Shown here: positions 33,145 through 45,529 of the stretch, in pieces
Layout: every line of letters starts with the position of its first letter
How positions within the stretch are numbered: position 1 is the stretch's first letter
Origin: Ascarosepion bandense
Lineage: Eukaryota; Mollusca; Cephalopoda; Sepiida; Sepiidae
NCBI GenBank assembly: GCA_037127315.1
Contig: JBBBDQ010000348.1
Span: 771,001-835,000 of the forward strand
Length of the DNA: 64,000 nucleotides
Reading direction: 5' to 3'
Program-made: the position numbers and the translations under genes
The notes under the pieces: generated by a model
The model's input: the letters and a program-made list of their open reading frames with translations, nothing else
The model's database searches: none
Told to the model about the DNA's origin: nothing

Positions 33145-33181
33145 TTAAGTGTATATATATATATATATACACTTAAGAATA
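33023..33181. repeat. Microsatellites and a 42-bp perfect palindrome
   Basis: (CA)n at 33024-33066 and (TA)n at 33103-33140, then a perfect palindrome at 33140-33181 built as ATTCTTAAGTG, TA core, CACTTAAGAAT. Confidence 0.95.
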
Positions 33182-33223
33182 AATTTTCACATTGAGTTGT
33201 CTTTGGAGTTTGAAGGATTCTAC

Positions 33224-33226
<3 letters not shown>

Positions 33227-33270
<44 letters not shown>

Positions 33271-33500
33271 TTTGGTCACAATTAAATTAGATCTGTACAC
33301 AGTTCTATGAAAAAGTGTTTAATACAACTACATTATAGAAGGTTTGAATATTTTCCATTTGGAAACGAGTTATTTCCGCGACCTAAGTTTCTACCTTTCG
33401 GTGACTTCAGGCGATATGCAATAACTGATTTTACAGTTTTACAAATGCTCAAACAGGGATCTTTTACGAACGCGTAATTGGAATTTTCAAACAACCGACA
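33227..33500. repeat. (TA)n followed by dispersed repeat R3, copy 2
   Basis: TA run to 33266, then aaaaagtgtttaatacaact, cctaagtttctacctttcgg, gacttcaggcgatatgcaat and aactgattttacagtttt, matching 25603-25740 and extending it at the 5' side. Confidence 0.7.
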
Positions 33501-33714
33501 ATTTAAAAGAAAAAAGGAGAAGCTATTTAAGGGTCTTAGAACACTTTCATCCATGATTGTATGTTCAACAAAAGTCGTATATTTATAAAAAAAAGAAAAA
33601 CGCATGCATCTGTATGTGTGTTATTTGGAGTTTTGCTGAAAATAGTTCAATATTAAAATACAAATTTAAAAATAATCTCATGTGTACCTTGTGAAATTTT
33701 GACTGCTGATCTCC

Positions 33715-34262
33715 ATGGGAAGTATTTTAACAGACGACAGAAAATGTGACACAGAGATCCGAAACCTCATGTTAATAGCGTAAAAAACAGGAAAATTTCG
33801 CTAAAAAAAAGTGCCACAGTTATATATGATCACTCCTCTTAGATAATCATTCCTCTTAAATGACACTGAATACTGGACAATCTCTTCACAGATTAAGAAG
33901 AAATCCGCGGTAACAAAGATATCGTTCTGCAGAAAAATGTTGAGAACAACATAGAATAAACAAGGACGATAAAATTTCAAAACAACTGGAAACAAAAAGA
34001 ACAATTTGGAGTCGGTAAGAGACAAATTTCTGGAATATATAATGTGGATAGAGGGAATGGAGAACATGACATTCACAAGGATATATTGAAGGCAAGGAAA
34101 CCCTTCTTACGAGCTTGTGCAAATGAGGTGGCAGAACAGGAAGTGGGTGGGATAGTAAACATAAAACAAAACAAACATTGTTAAGTGTAAAATACATTAG
34201 CAAAACGTGGAGAGCCATGACCATCCAGATTCTAAAGAAACACTACACGATAAAAGAAAAAG
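33715..34262 (+). mobile_element. RTE-type LINE, decayed
   Basis: In the plus strand: gacacagagatccgaaacct, then gaaaatttcgctaaa, a YWTISSQIKKK-like segment, an EN..F-type tail and a final gagccatgacc tail, in the order of the 15705 copy. Many stops. Confidence 0.7.
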
Positions 34263-34491
34263 ACTCTTTTTTGTACCACTATCAATACTAGCTAAATTGA
34301 AACTATTCTTACTATTTCAAGACAAAATTTTTAAAAGTACTCCGAATTTCCAATCTATGGCGAGGTGGGGGGCAAATTAGTTCGCATCTTCGTCTATGCG
34401 ATTCTTTGGCGGTAATAATGACAAAAGAGAGAAAGAGACGATAGTCATAAAACAATGCCATGTTTGAATTTACCGGAAGTATACGAATTAG

Positions 34492-34798
34492 GATGTGCGT
34501 TGTGGTGCAGTGGATGTCGGCTCGGAACGAGAAACCGGAGAGCCGAGTTAGAATTCTAGTTGAATTCCTTGCATTCACTTACGCACAAATACCGTTGGGA
34601 AAGGTATTAATCCGCCTCTTCCCTCCAGTTATGGGTTAACTAATAAGAGGGGTTGGGTTCTATAGCCTTGGCTGGCAACCAGTCTACAGAAGAAAGTAAT
34701 GGCAACCTAATGCGGGAAAATCTCCTGCCCAGTCAGTCATGTCTCGAAAGAGACATGATCACCCAAGCGTGTATCACGTATGGCATTTAACTGACTGA
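34492..34798 (+). mobile_element. tRNA-derived SINE, full-length monomer
   Basis: Head with TGGTGCAGTGG A box and GAGTTAGAATTCTAG (B box with a mutation), body with taatccgcctcttccctcca, 3' hairpin (AGTCATGTCTCGAAAGAGAC-like, then ATGA) and AACTGACTGA tail. Confidence 0.9.
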
Positions 34799-34837
34799 AG
34801 TATACGAACAGAGATATCTAGCATTTCTGAAAATTTT

Positions 34838-34843
<6 letters not shown>

Positions 34844-34886
<43 letters not shown>
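34844..34886. repeat. (CA)n microsatellite
   Basis: Pure CA run. Confidence 0.95.
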
Positions 34887-34891
<5 letters not shown>

Positions 34892-35084
34892 TGATTTAAA
34901 AGTCATATACAAAGGGTAAGTTTATATGCACTCTGGATTTATTTATCACATCTTATTCATATCTAAATCTATTCTATTCTATTCTATTCTATTTATATGT
35001 AAATCTCTCACTCTCTCTTTTATTGAAATTGCTGAAATTATTTTACCTTTCAAATTATTTCCTGAAAATACTCTACATATGTTC

Positions 35085-35255
35085 AAACACATGCACACGC
35101 ACGCACGTACGCACACGCACGCACGTACGCACACGCACGCATGCACGCACACACGCACGCACACACGCACGCACCCACGCACGCACACACACACGCACGC
35201 ACGCACACACGCACGCACGAACGAACGCACGCACGCACGCACGCACGCACACCCA
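35085..35255. repeat. (ACGC)n/(AC)n array
   Basis: About 170 bases of mixed acgc and acac units with a 16-base acgcacgcacgtacgc-like pattern near the start. It explains the histidine/threonine- and cysteine/valine-rich frames on both strands. Confidence 0.95.
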
Positions 35256-35659
35256 CAAATAGTACACACATATAAACGTTCGTGCCAGCTTAAATATTTG
35301 CATAATATATGTATTCATATGAATGTTTATGTTAAACACACACACACATCGACACCGAAGTTCTAACTGGAAAGCATGTTTGCGAAGAATCATTTTGTAA
35401 GAATGACAATTTAATGGATAAATTTAGTTTTGAAATTGTTATGTGTTCTCACGAGGAGTATATTTTTGTGGAATTCTTTCTTGTATGTCTAAATTTGAAC
35501 GTTACACATGGACGTCCGTTGCTTCATTTTAGTTCCTTTCAGACAGGTGCGTTTTCCAGTTTCTGTCAAAAACAATCACTTGATGGAACATAAAAGAAAC
35601 AGATTAAAAGATAACGGCAAAAATACCTTTACTTTTTCCTCATTGTGCAAATCATATCG

Positions 35660-35755
35660 ACATATGTGCAAGCTTGTCTCGTTACAGTCATTACGACTGC
35701 GTGGTGAGTTCGATCCTCACCTTGTATCAGATCCAAGCTGCGCTTAGAAAATTTT
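35660..35755 (+). mobile_element. SINE-T3, copy 2
   Basis: Shares gcaagcttgtctcg, the GTGAGTTCGATCCTCAC arm and a ccaagctgcgcttagaaaat tail with 32272-32425. The 5' acceptor half is lost. A TA/TG array follows directly. Confidence 0.7.
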
Positions 35756-35756
35756 A

Positions 35757-35818
<62 letters not shown>
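35756..35818. repeat. (TA)n(TG)n microsatellite
   Basis: Directly attached to the tail of SINE-T3 copy 2. Confidence 0.95.
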
Positions 35819-35823
<5 letters not shown>

Positions 35824-35956
35824 TTCAGATTATCTGTAAAAGAAAATATGAATAAAGACAGAGGAAAAACTTATCTAAGCCGACGTGTTTTGTCCTCTGA
35901 CAGACTTTATAAGAAGAAATGCCGTTATTTTATTTTGTGACAAGTAGTTATAGATA

Positions 35957-36231
35957 GATGTACGTCGTGGTGCAGTGGATATCGACACGGAATGACAAGT
36001 TGGCGAGCCGAGTTCGAATTCCATTTGGGTTTCTTGCATTCACTTAGGCACAAATAACCATTGGAAAGGTATTAATCCGTCTCTTTCCTCCAGTTATGGG
36101 TTAAATAATAGGACAGATTGGGTTCTATACTCTGGCCGGCAATTAGTCTACCACAGAAATAAATGGCAAGCTACCTCAGGATAGTCTTTTGCCCAGTCAC
36201 TTTCGAGACATGATCTTCCAAAGCGTAGACA
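35957..36231 (+). mobile_element. tRNA-derived SINE, 3'-decayed monomer
   Basis: Good head (TGGTGCAGTGG; GAGTTCGAATTCC) and body. The 3' hairpin has lost part of one arm and the CTGACTGA tail is absent. Confidence 0.85.
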
Positions 36232-36329
36232 AGAACATAAACGTTATAAGTTTTTAAAAATGTTTAAATTAAGCAACGCTCATGAATATTCATTGTGTTA
36301 ACTGAAAAGTCTAAAAGTCTGGCTAAGAA

Positions 36330-36380
<51 letters not shown>

Positions 36381-36758
36381 TCCACCAGTATATAATTTTT
36401 AGGGTTATTTTCTTTGTTAATGACTTTATTTGACTCTATAACCACACAGAACGATTCATTATTCTTTTATATAGAGACTACTATAGAAATACCTCTCACG
36501 TAATGGCAAGACATTAGTGACAATGGTGTTTTCATTTATATACATTAGATCAGTGTGATGGAGAAAATGAGTTCGTAACATAATGATGAAACAAGCAATT
36601 ATTTTCGTCAACAAAATTTTTATTTTCAACATTTTTCCCTTTTATGCCCGTAATTAACTGCTGACTGTTATTCACAGATACGGAAAATTATACACGGAAA
36701 AAATTAAACTCAAAAGACTGCAAATATATTTTCTCAAACTACGCACGAAAAAGAAAAC

Positions 36759-36761
<3 letters not shown>
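36232..36761. other. Unassigned stretch with (TA)n
   Basis: TA run 36334-36376, preceded by a catgaatattcat phrase also seen near 16365 and 43915, probably part of another repeat. Confidence 0.45.
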
Positions 36762-36817
<56 letters not shown>

Positions 36818-36885
36818 AGTCTGTTCTTTATCTATCTATCTATCTATTCTTTATCTATCTATCTATCTATCTATCAGTCTGTTCT

Positions 36886-36925
<40 letters not shown>

Positions 36926-36998
36926 TCTTTATCTATCTATCTATCTATCTATCTATTCTTTATCTATCTATCTATCTATCTATCTATCAGTCTGTTCT

Positions 36999-37044
<46 letters not shown>

Positions 37045-37055
37045 CAGTCTATTCA

Positions 37056-37103
<48 letters not shown>

Positions 37104-37221
37104 AGTCTGTTCTTTATCTATCTATCTATCTATTCTTTATCTATCTATCTATCAGTCTGTTCTTTATCTATCTATCTATCTATCTATCTATTCTTTATCT
37201 ATCTATCTATCTATCTATTCT

Positions 37222-37258
<37 letters not shown>

Positions 37259-37268
37259 AGTCTGTTCT

Positions 37269-37317
<49 letters not shown>

Positions 37318-37327
37318 AGTCTGTTCT

Positions 37328-37360
<33 letters not shown>

Positions 37361-37371
37361 AGTCTATTTCT

Positions 37372-37408
<37 letters not shown>

Positions 37409-37418
37409 AGTCTGTTCT

Positions 37419-37459
<41 letters not shown>

Positions 37460-37484
37460 AGTCTGTTCTTTATCTATCTATCTG

Positions 37485-37518
<34 letters not shown>

Positions 37519-37594
37519 AGTCTGTTCTTTATCTATCTATCTGTCTATCTATCTATCTATCTATCTATCAGTCTGTTCTTTATCTATCTATCTG

Positions 37595-37628
<34 letters not shown>

Positions 37629-37635
37629 AGTCTAT

Positions 37636-37684
<49 letters not shown>

Positions 37685-37718
37685 AGTCTGTTCTTTATCT
37701 ATCTATCTGTCTATCTAT

Positions 37719-37759
<41 letters not shown>

Positions 37760-37769
37760 AGTCTGTTCT

Positions 37770-37818
<49 letters not shown>

Positions 37819-37853
37819 AGTCTGTTTCTTTATCTATCTATCTGTCTATCTAT

Positions 37854-37894
<41 letters not shown>

Positions 37895-37903
37895 GTCTGT
37901 TCT

Positions 37904-37964
<61 letters not shown>

Positions 37965-37974
37965 AGTCTGTTCT

Positions 37975-38019
<45 letters not shown>

Positions 38020-38029
38020 AGTCTGTTCT

Positions 38030-38074
<45 letters not shown>

Positions 38075-38084
38075 AGTCTGTTCT

Positions 38085-38137
<53 letters not shown>

Positions 38138-38147
38138 AGTCTGTTCT

Positions 38148-38208
<61 letters not shown>

Positions 38209-38218
38209 AGTCTGTTCT

Positions 38219-38259
<41 letters not shown>

Positions 38260-38284
38260 AGTCTGTTCTTTATCTATCTATCTG

Positions 38285-38330
<46 letters not shown>

Positions 38331-38340
38331 AGTCTGTTCT

Positions 38341-38397
<57 letters not shown>

Positions 38398-38477
38398 AGT
38401 CTGTTCTTTATCTATCTATCTGTCTATCTATCTATCTATCTATCTATCTATCAGTCTGTTCTTTATCTATCTATCTG

Positions 38478-38511
<34 letters not shown>

Positions 38512-38521
38512 AGTCTGTTCT

Positions 38522-38558
<37 letters not shown>

Positions 38559-38568
38559 AGTCTGTTCT

Positions 38569-38621
<53 letters not shown>

Positions 38622-38655
38622 AGTCTGTTCTTTATCTATCTATCTGTCTATCTAT

Positions 38656-38693
<38 letters not shown>

Positions 38694-38694
38694 G
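36762..38694. repeat. 1.9-kb (ATCT)n array with periodic interruptions
   Basis: Runs of 4-15 ATCT units are separated more than thirty times by a short interruption, most often CAGTCTGTTCTTT, sometimes ATTCTTT or a CTGTC variant. Spacing is usually 50-75 bases, so the array has a higher-order unit. Confidence 0.97.
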
Positions 38695-40477
38695 AGGCCT
38701 GTGATAATAGATTCCACGTTAAAATAAACAATTTTCTGTTACTGCAAAATCTGCATGAAAAAAAAAACAAAACAAAAAACAATACCATGCAACTTGCAAT
38801 GGAAGTTTCAACCAAACATACCTAGATTTTTGTTTATTTAATGATAGTTCACACAATACATGGCTCGAAAGCCATTCAATGTAGAGAGTTACTGAGCACG
38901 ATTAGAGGAGGAACGGAAGTTGGCAAGAACGTATTATGAAGACGCGGACGATAAATATCGGTGGACGCCACATTTAGAGAGACCAAGATTGTAGTTGCCA
39001 TGTAAGCATTTTCTCGGGAGTTGTTTCCATAAGTTCTGGAGAATAAGCAGTCTAAGTAGAACACGAAAGGAATAGTATCATTTCAACGGCAAGTGGCCAA
39101 AATTGATATTTACTGCCCTTAGCTTGGGTATGTGGATGTGCGCGTATGTGAGACCGACGTACCGAGTTCAAATTCGGGTGAGAGGCAACGATAATGTTCA
39201 ACAATGTTCACTGTCCTACAAATATATTAGAAAAATGTATGACTCCATCACCCACTTACCAGTGGCTAATAGTAGAATAGACTGGCCTCTCTAGCTTTGG
39301 TTGGCAACCATCTTGGGAGAAGGATAACTGGTTTGACGTGAGGCTAGCAGGTAAAATCTTACTTGCTATAGAAACCAAGAGTTCCTTTTGTCCGCGGTAA
39401 AGTCTACAGGAGTTATATACATTAGCTGAAGTATCGGTTTATAGTCGTGTGTCATCGAGTATTAGCTCCAATCCAGTATCCGAGCCAGAAAAAGAGTAAT
39501 TGCTATACATTTCGTGAATTTAAAAACAAAGGTCTTCAAGAAAAAAAAAAATAAAAAAATAAAAACCATGACAAAAGCGCCAAAAATAATTTCTTAAACA
39601 ATAAACGTAACCATAGCAACAAGATTTTCACATCAGCACTGAGTGGGTGTCGTGATTCGAATGGAAAAATGCATCTTTTTTAAATAGAAATCTAAGAACA
39701 AACATGGTTGTGACAGGTTTTAGATGATAGACAGGAATTTATGCTTAGGTTAAACTAAAGGTGGAAAATATTAAATATAAACTCAACGCGCAAATATTCT
39801 AATAGAATAATAGATTTAAAATATTGTTACGATGAGCGTTTTCTTTTGGTAAAGATAAATATTCTATATCCAACACTAAAAAAATAAAAAATAAAAAAAA
39901 AAACGAAACAAAAACACACACAAAAAACACAAACAAAACAAAACAATGAATGACTGCTCTTGAATTCGAAAAAAATCAAAAATACCCACAACCCAGGAAT
40001 CGTGATCATCAACAAAAACTGCTACTTAACCATTACCACGACTAGAGAAATCTGCACAAGTGTTAAAAAAAGATGAAATCGAGGTAATTAAAATACTTAA
40101 AAGAATTATGAGAAAAAATGTTGCATATTATAAAAAGCTCCTCCCAAATTTAATCGTGATTCAGCCATATTTATTATAGAAAGAGTTTTGTTTATCAAAT
40201 GAGCCAAGACATTCACGAGTTCCTATTGAAGTAAACATTTTCTTTTTCGACTGAAATACTTTGAAGGAGACAATATTTGTTGTCATGACTACATTCATCT
40301 GGGGCCTACTATATTGCAGCGCCCAGAGATCCGATCTCTATTTATTGATTTGATTATTGTCACTTTCCTCCAAAAATATATTTATTTTTTAACTTTGGTG
40401 GAAAAATGATTGAAGGAAAAGTGTAGATTCCTTCGGCAAATGTCAGATGCTTTGTCACTGTCGGTCAGACTGACTGA
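38695..40477. other. Mostly unassigned; possible decayed SINE at 39120-39420
   Basis: 39160-39180 has a B-box-like CGAGTTCAAATTCGGG and 39290-39310 has agctttggttggcaacca, both echoing the main SINE in order. The rest shows A-rich runs (39540-39560, 39885-39945) and no gene. Confidence 0.4.
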
Positions 40478-40553
<76 letters not shown>

Positions 40554-40580
40554 CATACTGTTCAATATCTATCTATTCTA

Positions 40581-40617
<37 letters not shown>

Positions 40618-40626
40618 AACTGTTCA

Positions 40627-40675
<49 letters not shown>

Positions 40676-40687
40676 CATACTGTTCAA

Positions 40688-40737
<50 letters not shown>

Positions 40738-40746
40738 AACTGTTCA

Positions 40747-40780
<34 letters not shown>

Positions 40781-40789
40781 AACTGTTCA

Positions 40790-40835
<46 letters not shown>

Positions 40836-40841
40836 AACTGT

Positions 40842-40900
<59 letters not shown>

Positions 40901-40911
40901 CATACTGTTCA

Positions 40912-40964
<53 letters not shown>

Positions 40965-41000
40965 AACTGTTCATATCTATCTATCTATCTAAACTGTTCG

Positions 41001-41041
<41 letters not shown>

Positions 41042-41088
41042 CATGCTGTTCAATATCTATCTATCTATCTATCTATCTAAACTGTTCA

Positions 41089-41130
<42 letters not shown>

Positions 41131-41151
41131 AATCTATCTATCTAAATCTAT

Positions 41152-41195
<44 letters not shown>

Positions 41196-41204
41196 AACTG
41201 TTCG

Positions 41205-41246
<42 letters not shown>

Positions 41247-41254
41247 CTCGTTCG

Positions 41255-41298
<44 letters not shown>
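40478..41298. repeat. 0.8-kb (ATCT)n array with different interruptions
   Basis: ATCT runs broken by AAACTGTTCAT, AAACTGTTCGT and CATACTGTTCAAT, alternating roughly every 50-75 bases. The interruptions share an ACTGTTC core, comparable to GTCTGTTC in the 36.8-kb array. Confidence 0.97.
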
Positions 41299-41300
<2 letters not shown>

Positions 41301-41879
41301 CCTCTCCTGATTTACCTGCCTAACGAGGGGACAACATCAGATGCATGATTGCACAGATGCCATATAAATGTCGACTCTTGTCAATTCCACATTTTCACTC
41401 TCTCTTTTTCTCTCTTGTAGTCAACGGCATTTGCTGCTGCCAACGCCAAGAAAGATTTCTTTCCAAGAACGTCGGCCATACACGAGCAACTCAGCTGTAA
41501 TTACAGCAATCAGCACTTATTATCTCCGACTTCATTATTATGCTAATAATTTCCAGTTAATAAGACTGTCATTGTCGTGTGTGTCGCTAACTTACAAGGA
41601 CACACAATTATCTACCAGCTGATGACAATTTTACTATTCAACAGGTTGGGCTGAAATTTCATACATTTCATACACTATGTAATATTTACATACACACTTA
41701 CACACACACATACACTGTCACACACACTTACACACACACTGAAAAGCACCCCCCCCACATATATATATATATATATATAGGGTTGGATTAAACCTTCAGG
41801 TAAGAAGATTATGTTTCTACAGGAAACAGATTATCACCAAACAATGTTCCTCACATTTTCGGCTCTATTCATATTTTTA

Positions 41880-41880
<1 letters not shown>
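41299..41880. other. Unassigned stretch
   Basis: Contains a poly-C/(CA) patch (41690-41760) and a short TA run (41759-41780). No gene supported. Confidence 0.4.
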
Positions 41881-41968
<88 letters not shown>

Positions 41969-42092
41969 TCAAGAATACTAACAGGTTTAGAATCCTGAAT
42001 TCTCCGGTATTTACTTTCTTAAAAGTGCTCAATACAATATAAATTGTAAAGCATAATATAATTAAAATATTTTTTATACAAACGAAAAAATG

Positions 42093-42127
<35 letters not shown>
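41881..42127. repeat. (CA)n(TA)n, R3-like fragment, (TA)n
   Basis: CA run 41881-41934, TA run 41935-41966, R3-like aaaagtgctcaatacaatat segment, then a TA run at 42098-42127. Confidence 0.85.
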
Positions 42128-42130
<3 letters not shown>

Positions 42131-42159
42131 CATCTAGTTGGTTTGTATATTTGTATATA

Positions 42160-42320
42160 CATATATAGGTTTAAACAGTTTATCTCTTAAATAGAGCAAA
42201 TTCCTGTCGACTTCTAAGTTTTGTGCGGACACCGTTATAATGCTCTTACTCATTAGAGCTGTTTTTCCACTGAAAAATAACAAACTTAGCGATGAGTATG
42301 ATCATAATCAAAAACACTAT
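42160..42320 (+). repeat. Dispersed repeat R2, short copy
   Basis: gcggacaccgttataatgct, then cttactcattagagctgttt, parallels 16510-16550. The middle is deleted; it ends in a TA run. Confidence 0.65.
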
Positions 42321-42334
42321 ATATATATATATAG

Positions 42335-42475
42335 CGTCATCCGCAGATAGATCTGTTTCGCAGCTCATCAGTGTGGTTAGACTCCGATTACTCCTTAAGC
42401 CAGGCTCGAAATCTGACCGAATTGGCGTCAGTCGGCGACTCTACCACTGGGCCACGGGGCGTTCTGTCAAAGAAG
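42335..42475 (-). mobile_element. SINE-T2, copy 3 with best head
   Basis: The minus strand starts GCCCCGTGGCCCAGTGGTAG (tRNA-like 5' half, A box TGGCCCAGTGG), then GAGTCGCCGACTGACGCC and a B-box-like GATTTCGAGCC. The 3' end is GCGGATGACG followed by TA repeats. Confidence 0.78.
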
Positions 42476-42569
42476 GTTGTCTTTTTTAGCACATATCATA
42501 TTACGCGCCCAATAGCTAGTGGGCTCCAATTCATTTTACTGAAGGAGCGATATACAGACAAAGTAAATG

Positions 42570-42572
<3 letters not shown>

Positions 42573-42629
<57 letters not shown>
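42573..42629. repeat. (TA)n microsatellite
   Basis: Pure TA run, about 56 bases. Confidence 0.95.
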
Positions 42630-42631
<2 letters not shown>

Positions 42632-42767
42632 TGAATATTATTCTTGAAAAAGATTGGAAGCACTTAGGCTAATAAAAACTAAGGCTTCTGATTAGAAACA
42701 TGAAAAAGGATCAATATTATAAATAAGTAAATTTAAATGTTTATATTATTCAATGAAACACCTTCGA

Positions 42768-42805
<38 letters not shown>

Positions 42806-43320
42806 CATCGAATTTATCTGCATAAGTTCAAGAACATTCATTGCTACACAAACTAATATGTTTTTTGTGTGACCATAGAAAATGATGTCCAAATATATAT
42901 GTACAGAGAGCGGAGACCAACAATTGTGACTGGCGGTTTCAAGCCTTAACCAATCATTAGAATATAGCTTAAGACGTTTAACTGTCAAACACCCTGACGT
43001 GTTGATAGGTATGTCAACATTATTTATGTCTAGAAACGCTCTATCCTCGACATTAAAAATTCTATTTGTCTACACATAAACCAATATTCGAATAACATGC
43101 ATCTATTTATAATCCAAAGTTGCTGGATGGATGAAAAAGGAAACATTTATTCAAAATAAAGTAAATGTTTAGTAATTTTCTTTCATATTAAATTGCGGAA
43201 ATCAGAATTGCATGTTAATATTACAGATCGAACTGTATGCCGGGAAAAGTTTTATCGAAATTCCGTAAGTAAATCATAAGTAGTAAATCATAAGTAAGTA
43301 ATAATGATTGTTACTCAGCG
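42630..43320. other. Unassigned stretch with (TA)n
   Basis: TA run 42772-42803. The rest is AT-rich and unrecognised. Confidence 0.4.
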
Positions 43321-43321
43321 C

Positions 43322-43675
<354 letters not shown>

Positions 43676-43716
<41 letters not shown>

Positions 43717-43811
43717 TTTGTAAATTACATATATATATATTTTGTAAATAATATACATATACATATATATATACATATATTGTAAATTATATACATATAT
43801 ATATTGTATTT

Positions 43812-43893
<82 letters not shown>
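43676..43893. repeat. Compound (TA)n array
   Basis: TA runs separated by ttttgtaaat-like phrases repeated several times (43713-43810). Confidence 0.95.
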
Positions 43894-43894
<1 letters not shown>

Positions 43895-43974
43895 TGACCT
43901 TTCAGGTCACCTGATGAATATTCATGGACGTTCTTAAATTTTGTTTTTATTCATTGTATTTCTTTTACACATAC

Positions 43975-44225
43975 TTCCTTTTTTCTATGTGCGGTGTCCA
44001 TTCAGATGTTCTTCCACATCTTCCTGTCCCTTGTAGGTCTTAACAAACCTTTTCCAGACATACCGCTCAAACCCCGTTCCGCCACCCATCTGCTTAAGTC
44101 CATTCAGTATGTCACGCGTTGCTTTCCCATGAGCATCAGATTCTCCAAGCCGTCTTTTACACCGTCTCCTGTCCCAGAAACTTCAGATTCGAACCTTTCT
44201 GTGCGTCCTACACTATCAAGCCACA
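43975..44225 (-). mobile_element. RTE-type LINE 3' fragment
   Basis: Antisense match to the ENLILTG..IRWMTE..LRAT.D part of other copies (for example ggtgtccattcagatgttct .. gcttttacaccg-like blocks). It is truncated at both ends and followed by a TA run at 44277-44321. Confidence 0.65.
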
Positions 44226-44272
44226 ACTACGTAATGCCTTGTAAATGCTTACACACACACATACACACAGGC

Positions 44273-44324
<52 letters not shown>

Positions 44325-44614
44325 AGAAAGTGGCTTTGAAAAGTAAAATTTTGCCAAGTTATTTTAACAGGATCGTAAAGGGAGACCCATGATGAAGGAA
44401 AAGAAATCCCGTAAGGTATTTTGTATATTATGAAATGACTTCGATATAAATACATGTTTTCTAGATATCGATTGAGATCGACATGGAGCAGGTGTTGGTG
44501 GCGTGTGACTATCTTTTAATGAGAGATGTGCTTGAAGGTGTTTTCGCGAGGGTTCTTTGAAAAATGGTTTGTGATATTTGTAGTCGTTCTATTCTACTTG
44601 GCCTTACGTTTACA

Positions 44615-44740
44615 GAGATCGAGAGAAGAGGGGAGAGAGAGAGAGAGGGAGAGAGAGATCACGAGAGAGAGAGAACTAGTAAGAAACAGAGAGCAAGTGA
44701 GGAAACGCAAGAGAGAGGGAGAGAGAGAGAAATTGAAATC
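44615..44740. repeat. (GA)n-rich tract
   Basis: About 120 bases of GA/GGGA repeats. Glu/Arg-rich frames here are artefacts. Confidence 0.95.
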
Positions 44741-44940
44741 AAGTGTCGGTGAAAGCTGAGACACTCATCGAAGATTGAGATTAGTAAATAGTGATTCTGT
44801 TGTACGCTCGTGCGTGCACACGCATGCACGCACACATATATGTATGTGAGTCTGCTTGTGTGTGCATTAAGATTCTATGGTTTCTGCAGGCATGTGCTGA
44901 ATCCTTTGTTGTCCTTGCAGACATCTAATATTGACACACA

Positions 44941-44950
44941 CGCACACACA

Positions 44951-44990
<40 letters not shown>

Positions 44991-44994
44991 TATT

Positions 44995-45036
<42 letters not shown>

Positions 45037-45133
45037 ATTCATACAATTGCAAACACACACTCATATATATATACATACATATGTATACAAGTGAGCATGA
45101 AACAATGTTTTTAAGTCTCTCTCTCTCTCTCTC

Positions 45134-45171
<38 letters not shown>

Positions 45172-45245
45172 ATAACCACACGCGTACACAAATTATTCGC
45201 TAATACAGATTCGCTTTCTCTCTCTTTCTCTCTGTCTGTCTCTTT

Positions 45246-45291
<46 letters not shown>
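44941..45291. repeat. Microsatellite cluster (CA, TA, TC)
   Basis: TA runs at 44953-45031, TC-TA at 45117-45165 and TC-TA at 45213-45290, with short unique spacers. Confidence 0.93.
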
Positions 45292-45295
<4 letters not shown>

Positions 45296-45366
45296 ACGAG
45301 GAGGTATTTAAACTAAGAAGATCTTCCCAAGCTGTTTCTGATCCAATAATTCTGTAACACCCACTC

Positions 45367-45368
<2 letters not shown>

Positions 45369-45428
<60 letters not shown>
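45369..45428. repeat. (ATCT)n microsatellite
   Basis: About 15 ATCT units, uninterrupted, unlike the two large arrays. Confidence 0.95.
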
Positions 45429-45431
<3 letters not shown>

Positions 45432-45529
45432 AGCAACTTACTCAGAATCCGTAATAGCGCAATCAAAATCCTTGCATATATCTTTCAGAGATTAGCCAAA
45501 CAACTTTAGAAAACGTCAATACGCACGAG

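Noticed and set aside
34926..35393. Open frames up to 146 aa on both strands, His/Thr- or Cys/Val-rich
   Set aside because: They translate the ACGC/AC array. All frames are open because the repeat lacks stops.
36762..38694. Regularly interrupted array resembling a CRISPR layout
   Set aside because: The repeated part is a simple ATCT run of variable length and the 'spacers' are nearly identical to each other. It is eukaryotic microsatellite DNA.
40410..41348. 101- and 123-aa frames rich in SIYL
   Set aside because: Direct translation of the ATCT array.
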